Origin: Silene latifolia
Lineage: Eukaryota > Streptophyta > Magnoliopsida > Caryophyllales > Caryophyllaceae
DNA: 64,000 bases
Reading direction: 5' to 3'
Assembly (NCBI RefSeq): GCF_048544455.1
Contig: NC_133537.1
Span: forward strand, 19,839,541 to 19,903,540
Part shown: positions 21,821-32,863 of the stretch, piece by piece
Position numbering within the stretch: the stretch's first letter is position 1
How the letters are laid out: the number at the start of each line of letters is the position of its first letter
The notes under the pieces: generated by a model
Database searches by the model: none
Told to the model about the DNA's origin: nothing
The model's input: the letters and a program-made list of their open reading frames with translations, nothing else
Translations under genes and position numbers: made by a program

Positions 21821-23303
21821 GGTATTCGCTCTATTCTCTATGCTTTGTTGCTAGCTTTGTGCCTTCTGTTGCTCTGGATTGTATGTTACCATATTCGCTA
21901 TGCTTTGATGCTAGCATTGTGCCATGAGTTGTTATGGCTCGTGTGCTACGTTAATTATAAGTGTACATGGTCTAGTGGTTGCATATGATTTAGGTTTGCA
22001 TGATTCCGTCTAAGATTGATAGGTCATGGTAACCTGTATTGGGTTTTCATGAGTATATATGATCCCACATGTTTACGGGTTTTACATTTTAGTTGTTATT
22101 GATTGTTGATTATATTTAATAGTTGTAAACATGATTGGGAGAGCATCTAGTTACTCCCGACTGAATTGTCGACCCCCTTCTCATGTTGATCAGATGTTGC
22201 AGCTTGATGATGTTCGTTGGGGTGCATCGAGAGGCAAGATTAATAATGAATTAGAATTTTGTTTTCAGTTCAGCTTGAGAACCCTTTGAATAATGTATTA
22301 GTTTGGTTTTCGGTTTTAGTAATGGTCCGGATTTAGTCAGGTATTTCCGCCACCTAGACCCATTTGTTATCACATACTCTAATAATATCTTTATATCATA
22401 TATTTTTCCTTTGTTTTATAATCCGGGTTGTTACAGTTTATGCATGAAGTCATCGAGTCGGGTTGTCGCCGTCGTCGGCATTGGTTGGCGTCTCAAGGTG
22501 AGTTGGTGCTTAGTTGTTATCTTTCAGTAGACCTTAAATAGTTTAGTGATAGGATATGGTTGCTACTTGTAGGATTCGTCATGGAGTCTTACTTGGCTTG
22601 TATGATGGACACGCTTTCATAAAATAGCAAAAAGGTAGGGTTTTCCCTACTCAGTTGCCTGTTTAATTGATTTAAGATGATAATGATTAATATATGGGCA
22701 TGATTAATATTGTATTAAATTTGTGATTCTTGGATGTTGGCTTGGTTGTTGTTTGTCTTAGTTTATGAGGTGTGCCCTCGGCTAACACTACAAAAAAAAA
22801 CGCGGGTTAGTGACGGCCCTACCGACGGAAAAAAGAGGCCGTCAGAAAACACGGGTTACTGACGGATTTGTGACGGAATTTCCGTCAGTAACTATTCCTG
22901 ACGGACATTCCGTCAGTTACTATTGGCGCGTTGAAAAAGTCAAAGGCGCCAAAAAACCTGTGACGGAAATTTCGTCAGTAATGCCATAAAACTGACGGAA
23001 TTTCCTTCATTGCTATTCACATGCAAGAATGGAGTACAGCTGGAAAGTATTTTGGCCCACTGACGGAATATCCGTCAGTGGGCCAAGATATTTCAATTCT
23101 GTGTTGATGACAAGCTGTCACAATAATTGACCCACTGACGGAAATTCCGTCAGTTTTTCGAAAAAACTGACGGAATTTCTGTCAGTGGGCCAATAATTGT
23201 GACGTGTACAGTCACTTAAATTATTGTCTGCTAAAGTGGACATCTGACGGATTTCCCGTCAGTAAAATAGGAATATCATTTCTGACGATTTTCTCTTTTT
23301 TTA

Positions 23304-23739
23304 GCGTGATTTCCAAGCGGAGATGAGTCAGCCATTGCCACCTGGATAGTCTCCCGACGAGATTCGGGCCTACTACAAGGCTGTAGAAGGCTTTGACGAG
23401 AAGAACCGGATGTTTGGGACCGGAGATACAGGGGCCCAAATATGGTATGATCTTCCTCCTAACAAAGCTGGCCGACGGTCTTTCTCTTATGCTCCTAGCA
23501 TGATTTCACAGATTTCCACCCAAATGAATGATGAGCGAGCCGCTCGAGTTGCTCTTGAAAGACAGGTTCGTGAACAGGCTGAACAAATGGCGGCAATGAA
23601 AAAGGCTTGGGCTGATATGCAAGCATCTCAACCCCCAAACATGTGTTCACAATTTCCTCCACATAGACGGGATGACTTTGGGGGTGGTGATGACGGGTTT
23701 GGAGGTAGTGGTAGTTTTATTGAGCCTATAATAAGTTAG
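23304..23739 (+). pseudogene. Terminal exon of a Ptta/En/Spm-type second transposon protein
   Basis: A pyrimidine tract and AG precede an open stretch at about 23304 that looks like a splice acceptor. The frame includes DEIRAYYKAVEGFDEKNRMF and TGAQIWYDLPPNKAG, then a predicted coiled coil (about ISTQMNDERAARVALERQV to QMAAMKKAWADMQ) and a glycine-rich tail. This layout matches the C-terminus of plant CACTA TnpA/Ptta-type proteins. An in-frame TAG at 23347-23349 precedes the open part, and upstream exons are missing, so it is a remnant. Confidence 0.65.
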
Positions 23740-23790
23740 AGCCTTTAGGTTAGAGCCTTTAGGTTAGAGCCTTTAGGTTAGAGCCTTTAG
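23735..23790 (+). repeat. Four tandem copies of a 14-bp unit
   Basis: GTTAGAGCCTTTAG is repeated four times without change, starting at the stop codon region of the CACTA remnant ORF. Confidence 0.95.
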
Positions 23791-25237
23791 TTTGGTTAGT
23801 ATTGTCGTCTAGTAGGGAGTATGAAAAACATGGTAAGACAATTCTCTTTCGTGTTTAATTTGTAAGACAATGTACAAATTTGACTATCTTTTTATGTAAA
23901 ACAATTTGCGTCCCATTCTCTTTTGTTGTCTATTGATTCCCGCATTAGCGGTCGACGTGAAAATGGATTCCCGCTTGGCGGTCGACGATTGTATGTGTTT
24001 TGCAGGTTTTGGTTATATTGGAAACGATGCAAATAGGCATCGTGGCTGTATTTGAAACGATGCAAAAAACGCATCGTGGGCTGGGCACAGTCGCCGTTTC
24101 AGGATCGTTATTTAATATATCTGACGGAAATTCCGTCAGTAATTTTAAAATACCGACGGAATTTTCGTCACTGCTTTCCCACTCCATTTTTCCAGATTTA
24201 AGAGGAAAGTGCCACGTGTCCATAGAACTGACGGAAATTTCGTCAGTAAAGTGAGAAAACTGACGGAATATCCATCACTAACTATCATCCCCATTTTCCC
24301 TGGAATCACAGAAAAATCCACATGTCAGAGACCACCGACGTAATTTCCTTCAGTAATGCAAAAAAATGACGAAAATTCCGTCACTTTCGAGCTGAAAATA
24401 AAGACGGATTTCCCGTCACAGATCCGTCAGTATTTTGACAGACCGACGGAAATTCCGTCAGGACAGGTTTTTTACTGACGAAATAAGCTGGCCCTGTTTC
24501 CTGACAGAATTTCCGTCAAGAAATTGAAATACCGACGGAAAGGCCGTCAGTATGGCCTTAATTTTTCCGTCAGTTTCCCGCGTTTTCGTTGTAGTGTGAG
24601 TGGAGTCATCTTCAGGAATGGCTTCACGGCCTTGATTCGCCCCTTGTGGTTCCCGTCACAAGGGGGATGTGCACATTAATGGACATGAGTTATTCACTTG
24701 TTGCAATGAGCGGGGCTTAGGTGGGCAAGGCTGCGGTCCCCCTCTAGCGGTGTGGATCTCCTGTTACGATAGGAACCCGGCAGGACTACACACTTTGGTG
24801 TGTAGTCGGTTAATGGTTACTGATGGAGTTTGGAGGAATGTGTATTGAGTTACTTGGATGTTGTTTTGTTATTTATTATATTGGTTATACAGATGACTGA
24901 CTCCATTTTTGTGTCTTAAAAACTGTGGTGATCTATTCGGGGATGGTGAGCAGTTGGTGAGCAGTTGGTTTAGCGGGTGTTGGTTGATATGTTGCTTGCG
25001 GGACATGGAAGGGAATCGAGTCATCACGCTATCAACCTAGTTGCCGCTGTCACTCATGCTTAGTAGTTCCTTCGAATGTTTAGAGTTGTAATCCTTGTTA
25101 TGTTTGTATAAACTGTAAGAAACATTCAATAAACGTTCTGTTATTATTTATTTGATATACTTATCTCGGGCAACCGAGATGGTAGCACCTTTATATGTTG
25201 GGGTGGTCCTTGGTAAGTATATGGGGGTGTTACGAAT

Positions 25238-25249
25238 TGGTATCAGAGC
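25238..25249 (+). promoter_or_regulatory. Primer binding site of element B
   Basis: TGGTATCAGAGC, the standard complement of the 3' end of plant initiator tRNA-Met, three bases after the 5' LTR. Confidence 0.9.
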
Positions 25250-26716
25250 GACGATTTTGGAATCTGAACCAATGAACCAAATGAATGTATGGTGTCAAAT
25301 TAAAATGAACTTGGTGTATGCGTGTTGGGATCCTGCTTAAGCCAGCAACGTCGCGTGGGGTAAACGTATGGAGCTACGTGAGTGTGTTTGATGTGTGATA
25401 TGTGATTTCCTTGAATGTTACCTTATGTTGGTGTCACTGGTTGAAGTAGCTAGGATGTAAGTGATAGTCTAATGATGTGTGCTTGTGCTTATGGATGAGT
25501 TGAGTAGTTGGTTTAAAGCTTTAGACACGGTTGCATTTGACAAGGGAAGTAATGATAGACGGGGATGGTATAACATATAAGAGATGCCAAGGTGTATGAA
25601 CGACTTGAGTTAAAAATATATGTTTGAATGGAATAGATGCTTGGATGCGTATGAGTTTGTGTTTACACGTTGTTGGTGATGTAATCGTTTTGAGTAGGTT
25701 ATGTGTGCCTGTAACATGGATAATTCAGTTAAAGGAGATATGTATAGTACAGTGTGTGTTGTGTAAGTAAGTCGTCGTAGGATGTGTAATCAATAAGTTG
25801 CCTAATGTTTGATAGAAGTAAGATCTAAGCGTGGCGAGTCCCGGATGAGTGGAACTCCGAAGAATGTTTGTTGTTTTGCAGTGAATTATTCATAAAATCT
25901 TCAATTTCTATTACTGTACAGGTATACTCGACTGAGTAAAGTAGATACTCGACCGAGTAAGCGAAATTCGGCCGAGTATAAAGGCACTCGGCCGAGTACC
26001 CAGAATGGCGCTTCAGGCCAGCTACTGACCTCTGAATACTCGACCGAGTAGACTAAGTACTCGACCGAGTAGGTCCAGTACTCGGCCGAGTACTCTAAAT
26101 ATTCGCGATTCACCTCGTGTTTTTCCGGAAACCCTATAACTCCCTTTTATTTCCTTTACCGCCTCATACCCTTATTTTACACATAACTCTCATCAAAATT
26201 CTCTCTCTTAAACACAAACTTGGGGTGATTTTGTTAACCTTGTTCTTGGATTTGCTCTTGCCTTTGCTCTTTCTAATTAATCCTTACTTAAGGTAATGCA
26301 ACTATCAAAAACTCCTTCTTTTTAATTAAGTTAAGTGAGAAATTTGCCCCAAATCTGAAAATTTTACTTTTATAATTCAAGGATCTATGTTTATATGGTG
26401 CTAGCTTGGTAGTAGTTGCTCTTAATCATTGATTTACTCATGCAAAAGATAGCTTCCATGCTAAAAAATCCCCGATTTGTGCCAAACATTTCTAGGGTTT
26501 TCCTCAAATTTTTGATTTTTGGTCACTTAGATTGCTACTAGAATGCTTTCATGGTTCAATTGATGATGGTAATGCTCTACCAAGTTGAAAATTGATTCCT
26601 TTTGATGGAAAAATCCGTCTTAAAACTCCGTCTTAAAAGTGTATATTAACTGAAAAATCGCCCTTACCATGGTGTAATTTCCGGAAAATTCTTGTTGAAC
26701 TTGTACTTTTTGCAGC
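25250..26716 (+). other. Leader of element B
   Basis: No gene is supported. An array of about eight ACTCGRCCGAGTA-type palindromes lies at 25920-26110, followed by a pyrimidine-rich stretch and the start of the gag-like frame at 26717. Confidence 0.6.
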
Positions 26717-28292
26717 ATGCCGAAGACTAGATCACCCCCAAAGAAAAGGACTCGTGCCAATGTTGTGATTGAGGAGGGTCAATCGAGCCAAGCGCCGCTT
26801 GTTCCTCCAGTCGATGAATATCCATCGGTAATCTTTGCTGACTTTTAAAAATGGGCTACTTTCGTGGCCTTGATGGGTCAAACCATGAGGCCGACCTAGT
26901 GTGTAGACCCAGATATTTTGACAACCTTGGGTTTGGAATCGGATATATCACATATATTCGAGATTTTGGGGATGGAGGGACTATACAACCTTCGCAAAAA
27001 GTCTTACCCGCGTCTCACCCTAGAGTTTCTTAGTTCTTTGGAGTACGATGTGAAGGGAAAGGTTGTTAGTTTCTGTCTTCTAAAAATAGACCGTGAGCTA
27101 ACCCTTGATCAGTTTACTGAGCATCTCGGCCTAGAAGACGAGCAGAAGGGATATATTAGTGATGTCGCGACATCGAGTGGAGCACCCCACTTCCTACCCT
27201 ATCTTACCGACCGACCTACCCCATCCGCGAGTGCCATGTTGATTAATGATGTTCAACACGTATCTCTTCGCATGTTTCTGAGGATGATGACTTGTTTACT
27301 GTTTGCTCAGGGTGATGTGAGTAAGTTGAACTCTCACGAGGTTATGCTTTTAGTGTCTTACCTTAACCTTCTCCGGAGAGAACGCTTTTACTACAGTGCT
27401 CTAGGGGTTGTGTGTGCCAGTTTGGCACTTATGGCTCGCTCCAAGAGCCGTTATCTGAGTTGCGGGGCCATAGTGACCCGCCTAGCTCTGAGGGTAACTG
27501 TATTTGAGGCCCCTTCAGAGACGGGAGATGGGTTGTTTGAGACTGCTCCCACCATGGATGCACACTATTGGTGCCACATTAAATGGCTTAGGCAGCTAGA
27601 TGACGGGACCTATGCTTGGACGGTAAAGGGGCCCTAATGGATGAGACTTCCTGATTCGGAGAACCTATCAGTGGTTAACCACCTAGAAAAGTATGACCCG
27701 GGTAGTGGGGACCCCCAGCCTGAGCCTCGGTTCTATCTGATCGACCCCGCTATCCTTCCAGACTTGCCTGAGCCGATCACTATCTTGGGAAAGCAAGCGA
27801 CCGTTCCTACACCTCAAGAGAACCATAGAGGGAGGGTGACCAGAGAGGTCAAGACCGGGCCTTCATATATCGCATCGAGCTTTTACCCGACCCAGTACTC
27901 GCCCTACCTTACGGTCAATGACCCTAGGATGGAGATTAGTGAGCTGACCGAGCGGATTTCTACCACTCTGGTGTTGTGGAACATGCATGAGATGGCCTAT
28001 AACCAGGGTATAGGAACGGATTTGGCGTAGCCGGTATGGTAGAGGGGGCCGGGGAATGACACCAGAGTGTTTCATAGTTTCGAGGTGGACCGCAACTCAT
28101 GGAGAGCACCGGCGGACTACGAGTATGGTTGTCTGCTGCCTCGCGGGACCGTTAGGAGGCAACTATCGTAGCCAGTTGGATGAGGTAGGGAGGTGGACCG
28201 GCAGTGGTGGCTACTCGTCAGGAGCATTCCGGGGAGAGGGGACATCTGGCAACGGTGGCGGAATGGATGTGGATGAGGACGCGGACATTTGA
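26717..28292 (+). pseudogene. Athila ORF1-like (gag-like) gene of element B
   Basis: A coding region starts MPKTRSPPKKRTRANVV at 26717 and ends in a Gly/Ser-rich acidic tail at 28292. The best part, 26918-27637, includes YPRLTLEFLSSLEYDVKGK and DRELTLDQFTEHLGL, which resemble the Arabidopsis retrotransposon ORF1 (ATHILA) family used as gag by Athila elements. It stands alone, with no pol downstream. About three to four breaks. The pairing of an Athila-type protein with Tekay-type LTR and PPT signals is unusual. Confidence 0.6.
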
Positions 28293-29309
28293 GCTCCGTT
28301 TTGTTTCATTTTACGTTTTGGTTGGATATTTTTCGTGTCATGAGTATGGGTTGTGAAATATCGAATTCTGGCCTCGAAAAATCAACCAAGCACCTGACAC
28401 TCGGCCGAGTATCGAGTTCTAGACCAAGTACGCACTGGTACTCGACCGAGTAGTCTGGTATTTACATCTGTGGTTACTTTCAGCTTGTAGTGTGATAGAA
28501 TTAAGTTGTTTTACTTTTGTTTTATACATATTCATGAGCATCTTGGTGTCGGTGTGGGCCTGGTATGGTATGAGTATGATCTATATGGTGACGGTACATC
28601 GATTTGGCTTGGAATTAAGATGAACGTGATATGAGAGTTAGTACGGATGATAGCATGACAATTTAATCATACTTGTTGATGTTGTATGTTGTATATGCCT
28701 TTTCCTATCTGGATGATTGCATGTTATTCTATTTCTGAGTAATATAAACATGGTTGCCTTGTTTCTGTCCCGTACATGCTCATAATTGTTACAAAAATAA
28801 TACATGCTTTCGTATTTGTTGTATTTACATATATGCATACCTCATTTCTATGGTTGGAGTGAACTTCGGGGACGAAGTTCCTTTTTAGAGGGGTAGATAA
28901 CATCGCGGCAAAAAGGAATTGCAAAGTTAGCGAAACTTCTTTAACATTATTGCTTTTAGTCTTTAAAACTGTCGCTTCATAACTTAAAACTCAAACTATT
29001 TTATGACATCAGTTTTGTTTTCTAAACTGTTTGACAAACAGTGATTTTCTAAACGGTGTGGTGGCTTGCATATAGTAATAACATAGTGGCTTCATGGTCG
29101 TCAAAATCATGTCACGATAACTAGTGGTGTTAGACATGTAATGATAATAACCTTGTCGTGTATACGTTGGCGTTATTTGGTATTGCATAAGTTTATGTGG
29201 TTTTCCTTGTCGCATGAGTACTATGTGATCCATTGAGTTGCTTGGTTGTGTTGCCTTGGGAAGTGTGGGACGAACTTTGGGGACGAAGTTCCTTTTAACG
29301 AGGGAAGAC
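28293..29309 (+). other. 3' non-coding region of element B with two polypurine signatures
   Basis: ACTCGRCCGAGTA motifs lie at 28395-28455. The Tekay-type signature GAACTTCGGGGACGAAGTTC followed by a purine run occurs at 28861-28880 and, with one change, at 29272-29291. The second copy leads into the polypurine tract AACGAGGGAAGAC and the 3' LTR at 29310. Confidence 0.7.
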
Positions 29310-30649
29310 TGTAATACCCGCCCTGTTAGGGACCCGTGGACTGACCTATTGACCAAAGGAGAGCCTTAGCAAGGGATACGGGAGAGATTAGTTGACTAAC
29401 GTAACTTGTTACTCGACCTAGCTGGGGCCACTCGGCCGAGTAGTTACGATACTTGACCGAGTGGGGCGTACTCGGCCGAGTAAGTCCATACTCGACCGAG
29501 TACCCCGTCAGTCAGCGCGTTATTATAAAGCGCGGGGTCTTAAACATAATTCATTTTTCGACGGTTCCTTTCTCCTTCTAAGCCCAATCTCTCTCTCTCT
29601 CTCTCTCCCAATCCTCTCATCTCACCCTACACTTCTTGAATGGTCTTGAACACTAACCCAAGAAGGGAGACGGTCTATGTATGAAGTCATCGAGTCGGGT
29701 TATCGTTGTCGTCGGCATCGGTTGGCTTCTCAAGGTGAGTTAGTGTTTAGTTGTTATCTTTCAGTAGACCTTGAATAGTTTAGTGATAGGATATGGTTAC
29801 TACTTGTAGGGTTCATGGAGTCTTGCTTGGCTTGTATGATGGACGCGCTTTCATGGAATAGCGAAAAGCTAAGGTTTTCCCGACTCAGTTTCTTGTTTAA
29901 TTGATTTAAGATATGATTGATGTATTGGCATGATTAGTATTATATTGAATTTGTGATTCTTGGATGATTGGCTTGGTTATTGTTTGTCTATGTTTCTCGA
30001 GGTGTGCCCTCGGCTGAGTGGAGTCATCTTCGGGAATGGCTTCACACCCTTGATTTGCCCCTTGTGGTTCCCGTCACAAGGGGATATGCACATTAATGGA
30101 CATGGGTTATTCGCTCATTGCGATGAGCGGGGCTTAGCTGGACAAGGCTACGGGCCCCCACTGGCGATCTGGGTCTCCTGTTGCGATGGGAACCCGGCAG
30201 GACTACACACTTCGCTGTGTAGTCAGTTACTGGTTACTAATGGAGTTTGGAGGAATGTGTATTGAGTTACTTGGATGTTATTTTGTTATTTATTATCTTG
30301 GTTATACAGATGACTGACCCCATTTTTGAGTCTTCAAAACTGTGGTGATCCATTCGGGGATGATGAGCAGTTGGTTTAGAAGGTGTTGGTCGATATGTTG
30401 TTTGTGGGACATGGAAGGGAATCGAGTGATCACGTTGTCTAGCTAGTTGTCGTTGTCACTCATGCTTAGTAGTTCCTTCGGTTGTTTAGAGTTGTAATAC
30501 TTGTTATGTTGCTATAAACTGTATGAAACATTTAATAAACGTTCTGTTATTGTTTATTTGAAATACTTATCTCGGACAACCGAGATAGTAAGACCTTTAT
30601 ATGCTGGGGTGGTCCTTGGTAAGACACCTTGGTATATGGGGGTATTACA
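29310..30649 (+). repeat. 3' LTR of element B
   Basis: 1340 bp from TGTAATACCCGCC to GGGGGTATTACA. It contains the ACTCGGCCGAGTA array (29405-29505), a CT microsatellite (29587-29608), the shared hairpin module (30019-30224) and a conserved ATCTCGG-ACAACCGAGAT hairpin near 30570-30590. Confidence 0.92.
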
Positions 30650-31909
30650 TGATATCAAAAAAACCACCACGCCGGTACCGGGACATGCCCAGACGTACCC
30701 ACAACCACCGATGCCAGGGACACGCCCATTACACCACAACTCACAAGTAGGTACCGGGACACGCCCAGATGTACCGGACTCGGAAGCTAACCGGGTCCCC
30801 TGCCAAATGTCATGTCTCAACTACACGAGTCCCTTCACACTAAAGTCATTAATGTGCACATCCTTCTTGGAGTTGGAAGCTCCAAGAGGCGCCTCAAGCG
30901 GAAAACGGTCTCCCAACCGCCTTCCGTCTCTCAACAACAACCAAACAATCACCACCGTCATAGCCTCCAATATACTTGACAAACACAATAAATTTAAGAT
31001 ACCACACAGTATGCCAATTACCGACTCATCAAGTCGTCTTACCCAATATCATGTTATAATGCATTTCAACCAACATACGTATCTCCTTAATGATGCTATT
31101 ACCCACTAAACATGTTACAATGCAATTATTCTAATTATGTGACATTAATTACAACATACAACATTAACAACAACATGTGTAATGACCACATTACTGAAAC
31201 CGAGTAGGATTAACCTACCTTTTAGCATACTCCATACGCAATCCGAAACCACCAAGCATCCATATCATAAAACCGTCTCATCCTACATAATTTCATAATA
31301 ACTATCACAAAATATTCTACAACAACTAATACTACTAATTAGCCCTTTATTATTACCCATTAATTACTCCTCATACTAATTAAAATACTAATTAACATTA
31401 CCCATGAAAATTCTCCAAATTCTAGGATTTGGGTCAACATAAAAAGAAAGGGAAAGGATGAATATCAACTTACGAGTGGAAGGGAAAGAGAAGGAATCAA
31501 GCTTGGTGAATAATCCTCCAAATCTAGGCTTGGTCTTCTAGTAAGTGTTCATGGGAAGTTTATAGAGAGTTATGGGTGTTTGAGGGAGTTTGAGGATAAG
31601 GTAGGAGTGATATAAGGGAGGGGAAATCTGAAAAAAGTGGCTTAAAAGAGATAAGTTCCACCACAAGCTTACACGCGTAAACATAGACAACGACAGGACA
31701 CTCGGTCGAATGACTCGACATCAGGATGTTATACAGAGCTATAGGTCTTATTCGGTCCCTCACTCGGTCGAGTGAGCTCTACTCGGTCCCTCACTCGATC
31801 AAGCGGGTTCTACTCGGTCCATCACTCGATCGAGTGGGCTCTATTCAGTCGAGTACTCTCATTACTCGGCCGAGTATAGGTCTTATAAACTATGGGGTAT
31901 TACTTTGCC

Positions 31910-32634
31910 CACTCCAGAAGTGTCTGATTCATTCGCTCTGCTACACCATTTTGCTGAGGTGTATCTGGGACTGTGTGATGTCTAGTAATCCCTTCATTCT
32001 TGCAAAACTAATCAAACTCAGACCAGCAAAACTCTAGACCGATATCAGTTCGCAGCCTCTTGACCTTCTTCCCAGTTTGATTCTCTATTAATGCATACCA
32101 CTGCTTAAAGTGAGTAAAGGCTTCGTTCTTATGCTTCATAAAATAAATCCAAGTCTTCCTTGAATAGTCATCAATAATTGACACAAAATACCTATGACCT
32201 CCCAAAGACCCCGCCTTAGAAGGACCCCGGCAATCAGAATGGATGTAATCAAGTGTGCCCTTGGTCCTATGCATTGCTTTAGAAAACTTGCTGCGATGCA
32301 GCTTCCCAAATACACAATGCTCACAGAAATCCAGATTCTTGACCTTGTGACAACACATAAGATCTTTTTTTGACAGAGTCAGCATCCCCTTTTCACTCAT
32401 ATGACCAAGGCTCATACGCTACAACTTAGTCAAATCTTCTTTATCAACATCTGAGGACGCAACAGCAACAGAACTTGACATAGTAGATCCCTGAAAATAA
32501 TATAAAGTACCATGCTTGATACCTCTCAGAACCATATTTAAACCTTTCCAGACGTTCAAAACTCCACCTACACTTTGAAAACCAAAACCCTTACTGTCTA
32601 ACGTACTCAAGGAGATAAGATTCTTTGTCATCAA
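31910..32634 (-). pseudogene. Tork-like Copia gag-pre-integrase and integrase core
   Basis: The frames contain GHMSEKGMLTLSKKDLM and CEHCVFGKLHRSKF (GAG-pre-integrase zinc region), then DCRGPSKAGSLGGHRYFV and IIDDYSRKTWIYFMKHK from the integrase core, and TPQQNGVAERMNQTLLEWA next to the insertion point. Integrase joins element DNA to the genome. A fossil with a few breaks. Confidence 0.9.
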
Positions 32635-32863
32635 TGGAACACGTCTAACCTAATGTGCAGAATTTACCATCAGGTGTCCTTATTCGACTGAGCCGATTCC
32701 AACTATCCTGCAAACAACACTATTGGCCACAGAAATATTGCCTCCATCTACCTGTTCATAAGTTCTAAACCACTCTCTGCGTGGACATATATAGTAAAAT
32801 GCTCCAGAATCTAAGATCCACAAATCAGTGGAGCATAATCATCTTCCTCGGAATCTGCATTTG

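Larger units (their letters stand above)
18570..22435 (+). mobile_element. Solo LTR C (Gypsy), split by solo LTR D
   Basis: Begins TGTAACACCCCGTATTTTAT and ends CCGGGTTGTTACA. The flanks GTCTA (18565-18569) and GTTTA (22436-22440) form a 5-bp duplication with one difference. Without the inner LTR it is about 2.47 kb, long for an LTR. It has a TATA-like CTTATAAATAG (18870-18880). Its 3' half carries a striking hairpin array (21010-21820). No internal coding region is seen, so it reads as a solo LTR, though a small non-autonomous element cannot be excluded. Confidence 0.75.
22786..24596 (+). mobile_element. Short CACTA derivative with palindromic subterminal repeats
   Basis: 1811 bp, with ends CACTACAAAAAAAAACGCGG (22786) and CCGCGTTTTCGTTGTAGTG (to 24596). 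The target duplication is TGA at 24597-24599, with TAA on the left (22783-22785); the intact LTR copy reads GGCTGAGTGG at this site. Both flanking thirds are packed with CTGACGGAAATTCCGTCAG-type palindromes. It has no TNP2, so it would need a helper. One exon-like coding remnant lies at 23304-23739. Confidence 0.92.
18291..25234 (+). repeat. 5' LTR of element B, carrying two insertions
   Basis: LTR sequence lies at 18291-18569, 22441-22785 and 24600-25234 and aligns in order to the 3' LTR 29310-30649. The 3' LTR acts as the empty-site reference: GACGGTCTATGTATGAAGTC spans the site of solo LTR C, and CTCGGCTGAGTGGAGTC spans the site of the CACTA derivative. Confidence 0.9.
18291..30649 (+). 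mobile_element. Element B: non-autonomous Tekay-like Gypsy with Athila-ORF1-like gene
   Basis: Both LTRs begin TGTAATACCCGCCCTGTTAG (18291 and 29310). The 5' LTR (to 25234) is expanded by two insertions; the 3' LTR is 29310-30649. Target sites TGCTA (18286-18290) and TGATA (30650-30654) agree at four of five bases. The internal region has an initiator tRNA-Met primer site (25238-25249), a leader with an ACTCGACCGAGTA array, one gag-like frame (26717-28292) and a double polypurine signature. No protease, reverse transcriptase or integrase is seen. Old and broken in the coding part. Confidence 0.85.
17860..31904 (-). mobile_element. Solo LTR A (Tekay-like Gypsy), split by element B
   Basis: Minus-oriented LTR of about 1.68 kb once the inner element is discounted (17860-18290 plus 30655-31904). 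Its plus-strand left end is TGTAACACCCCCTTC and its right end GGGGTATTAC. The target duplication TTGCC lies at 17855-17859 and 31905-31909, inside the Copia integrase frame. ACTCGGTCGAGT-type palindromes at 31700-31880 lie within about 220 bp of its 5' end. There is no internal region, so it is a solo LTR left by LTR-LTR recombination. Confidence 0.85.

Noticed and set aside
25920-26110. Regularly spaced palindromes as a CRISPR-like array
   Set aside because: Spacing is irregular, repeats are 12-13 bp, and the context is a plant LTR element.
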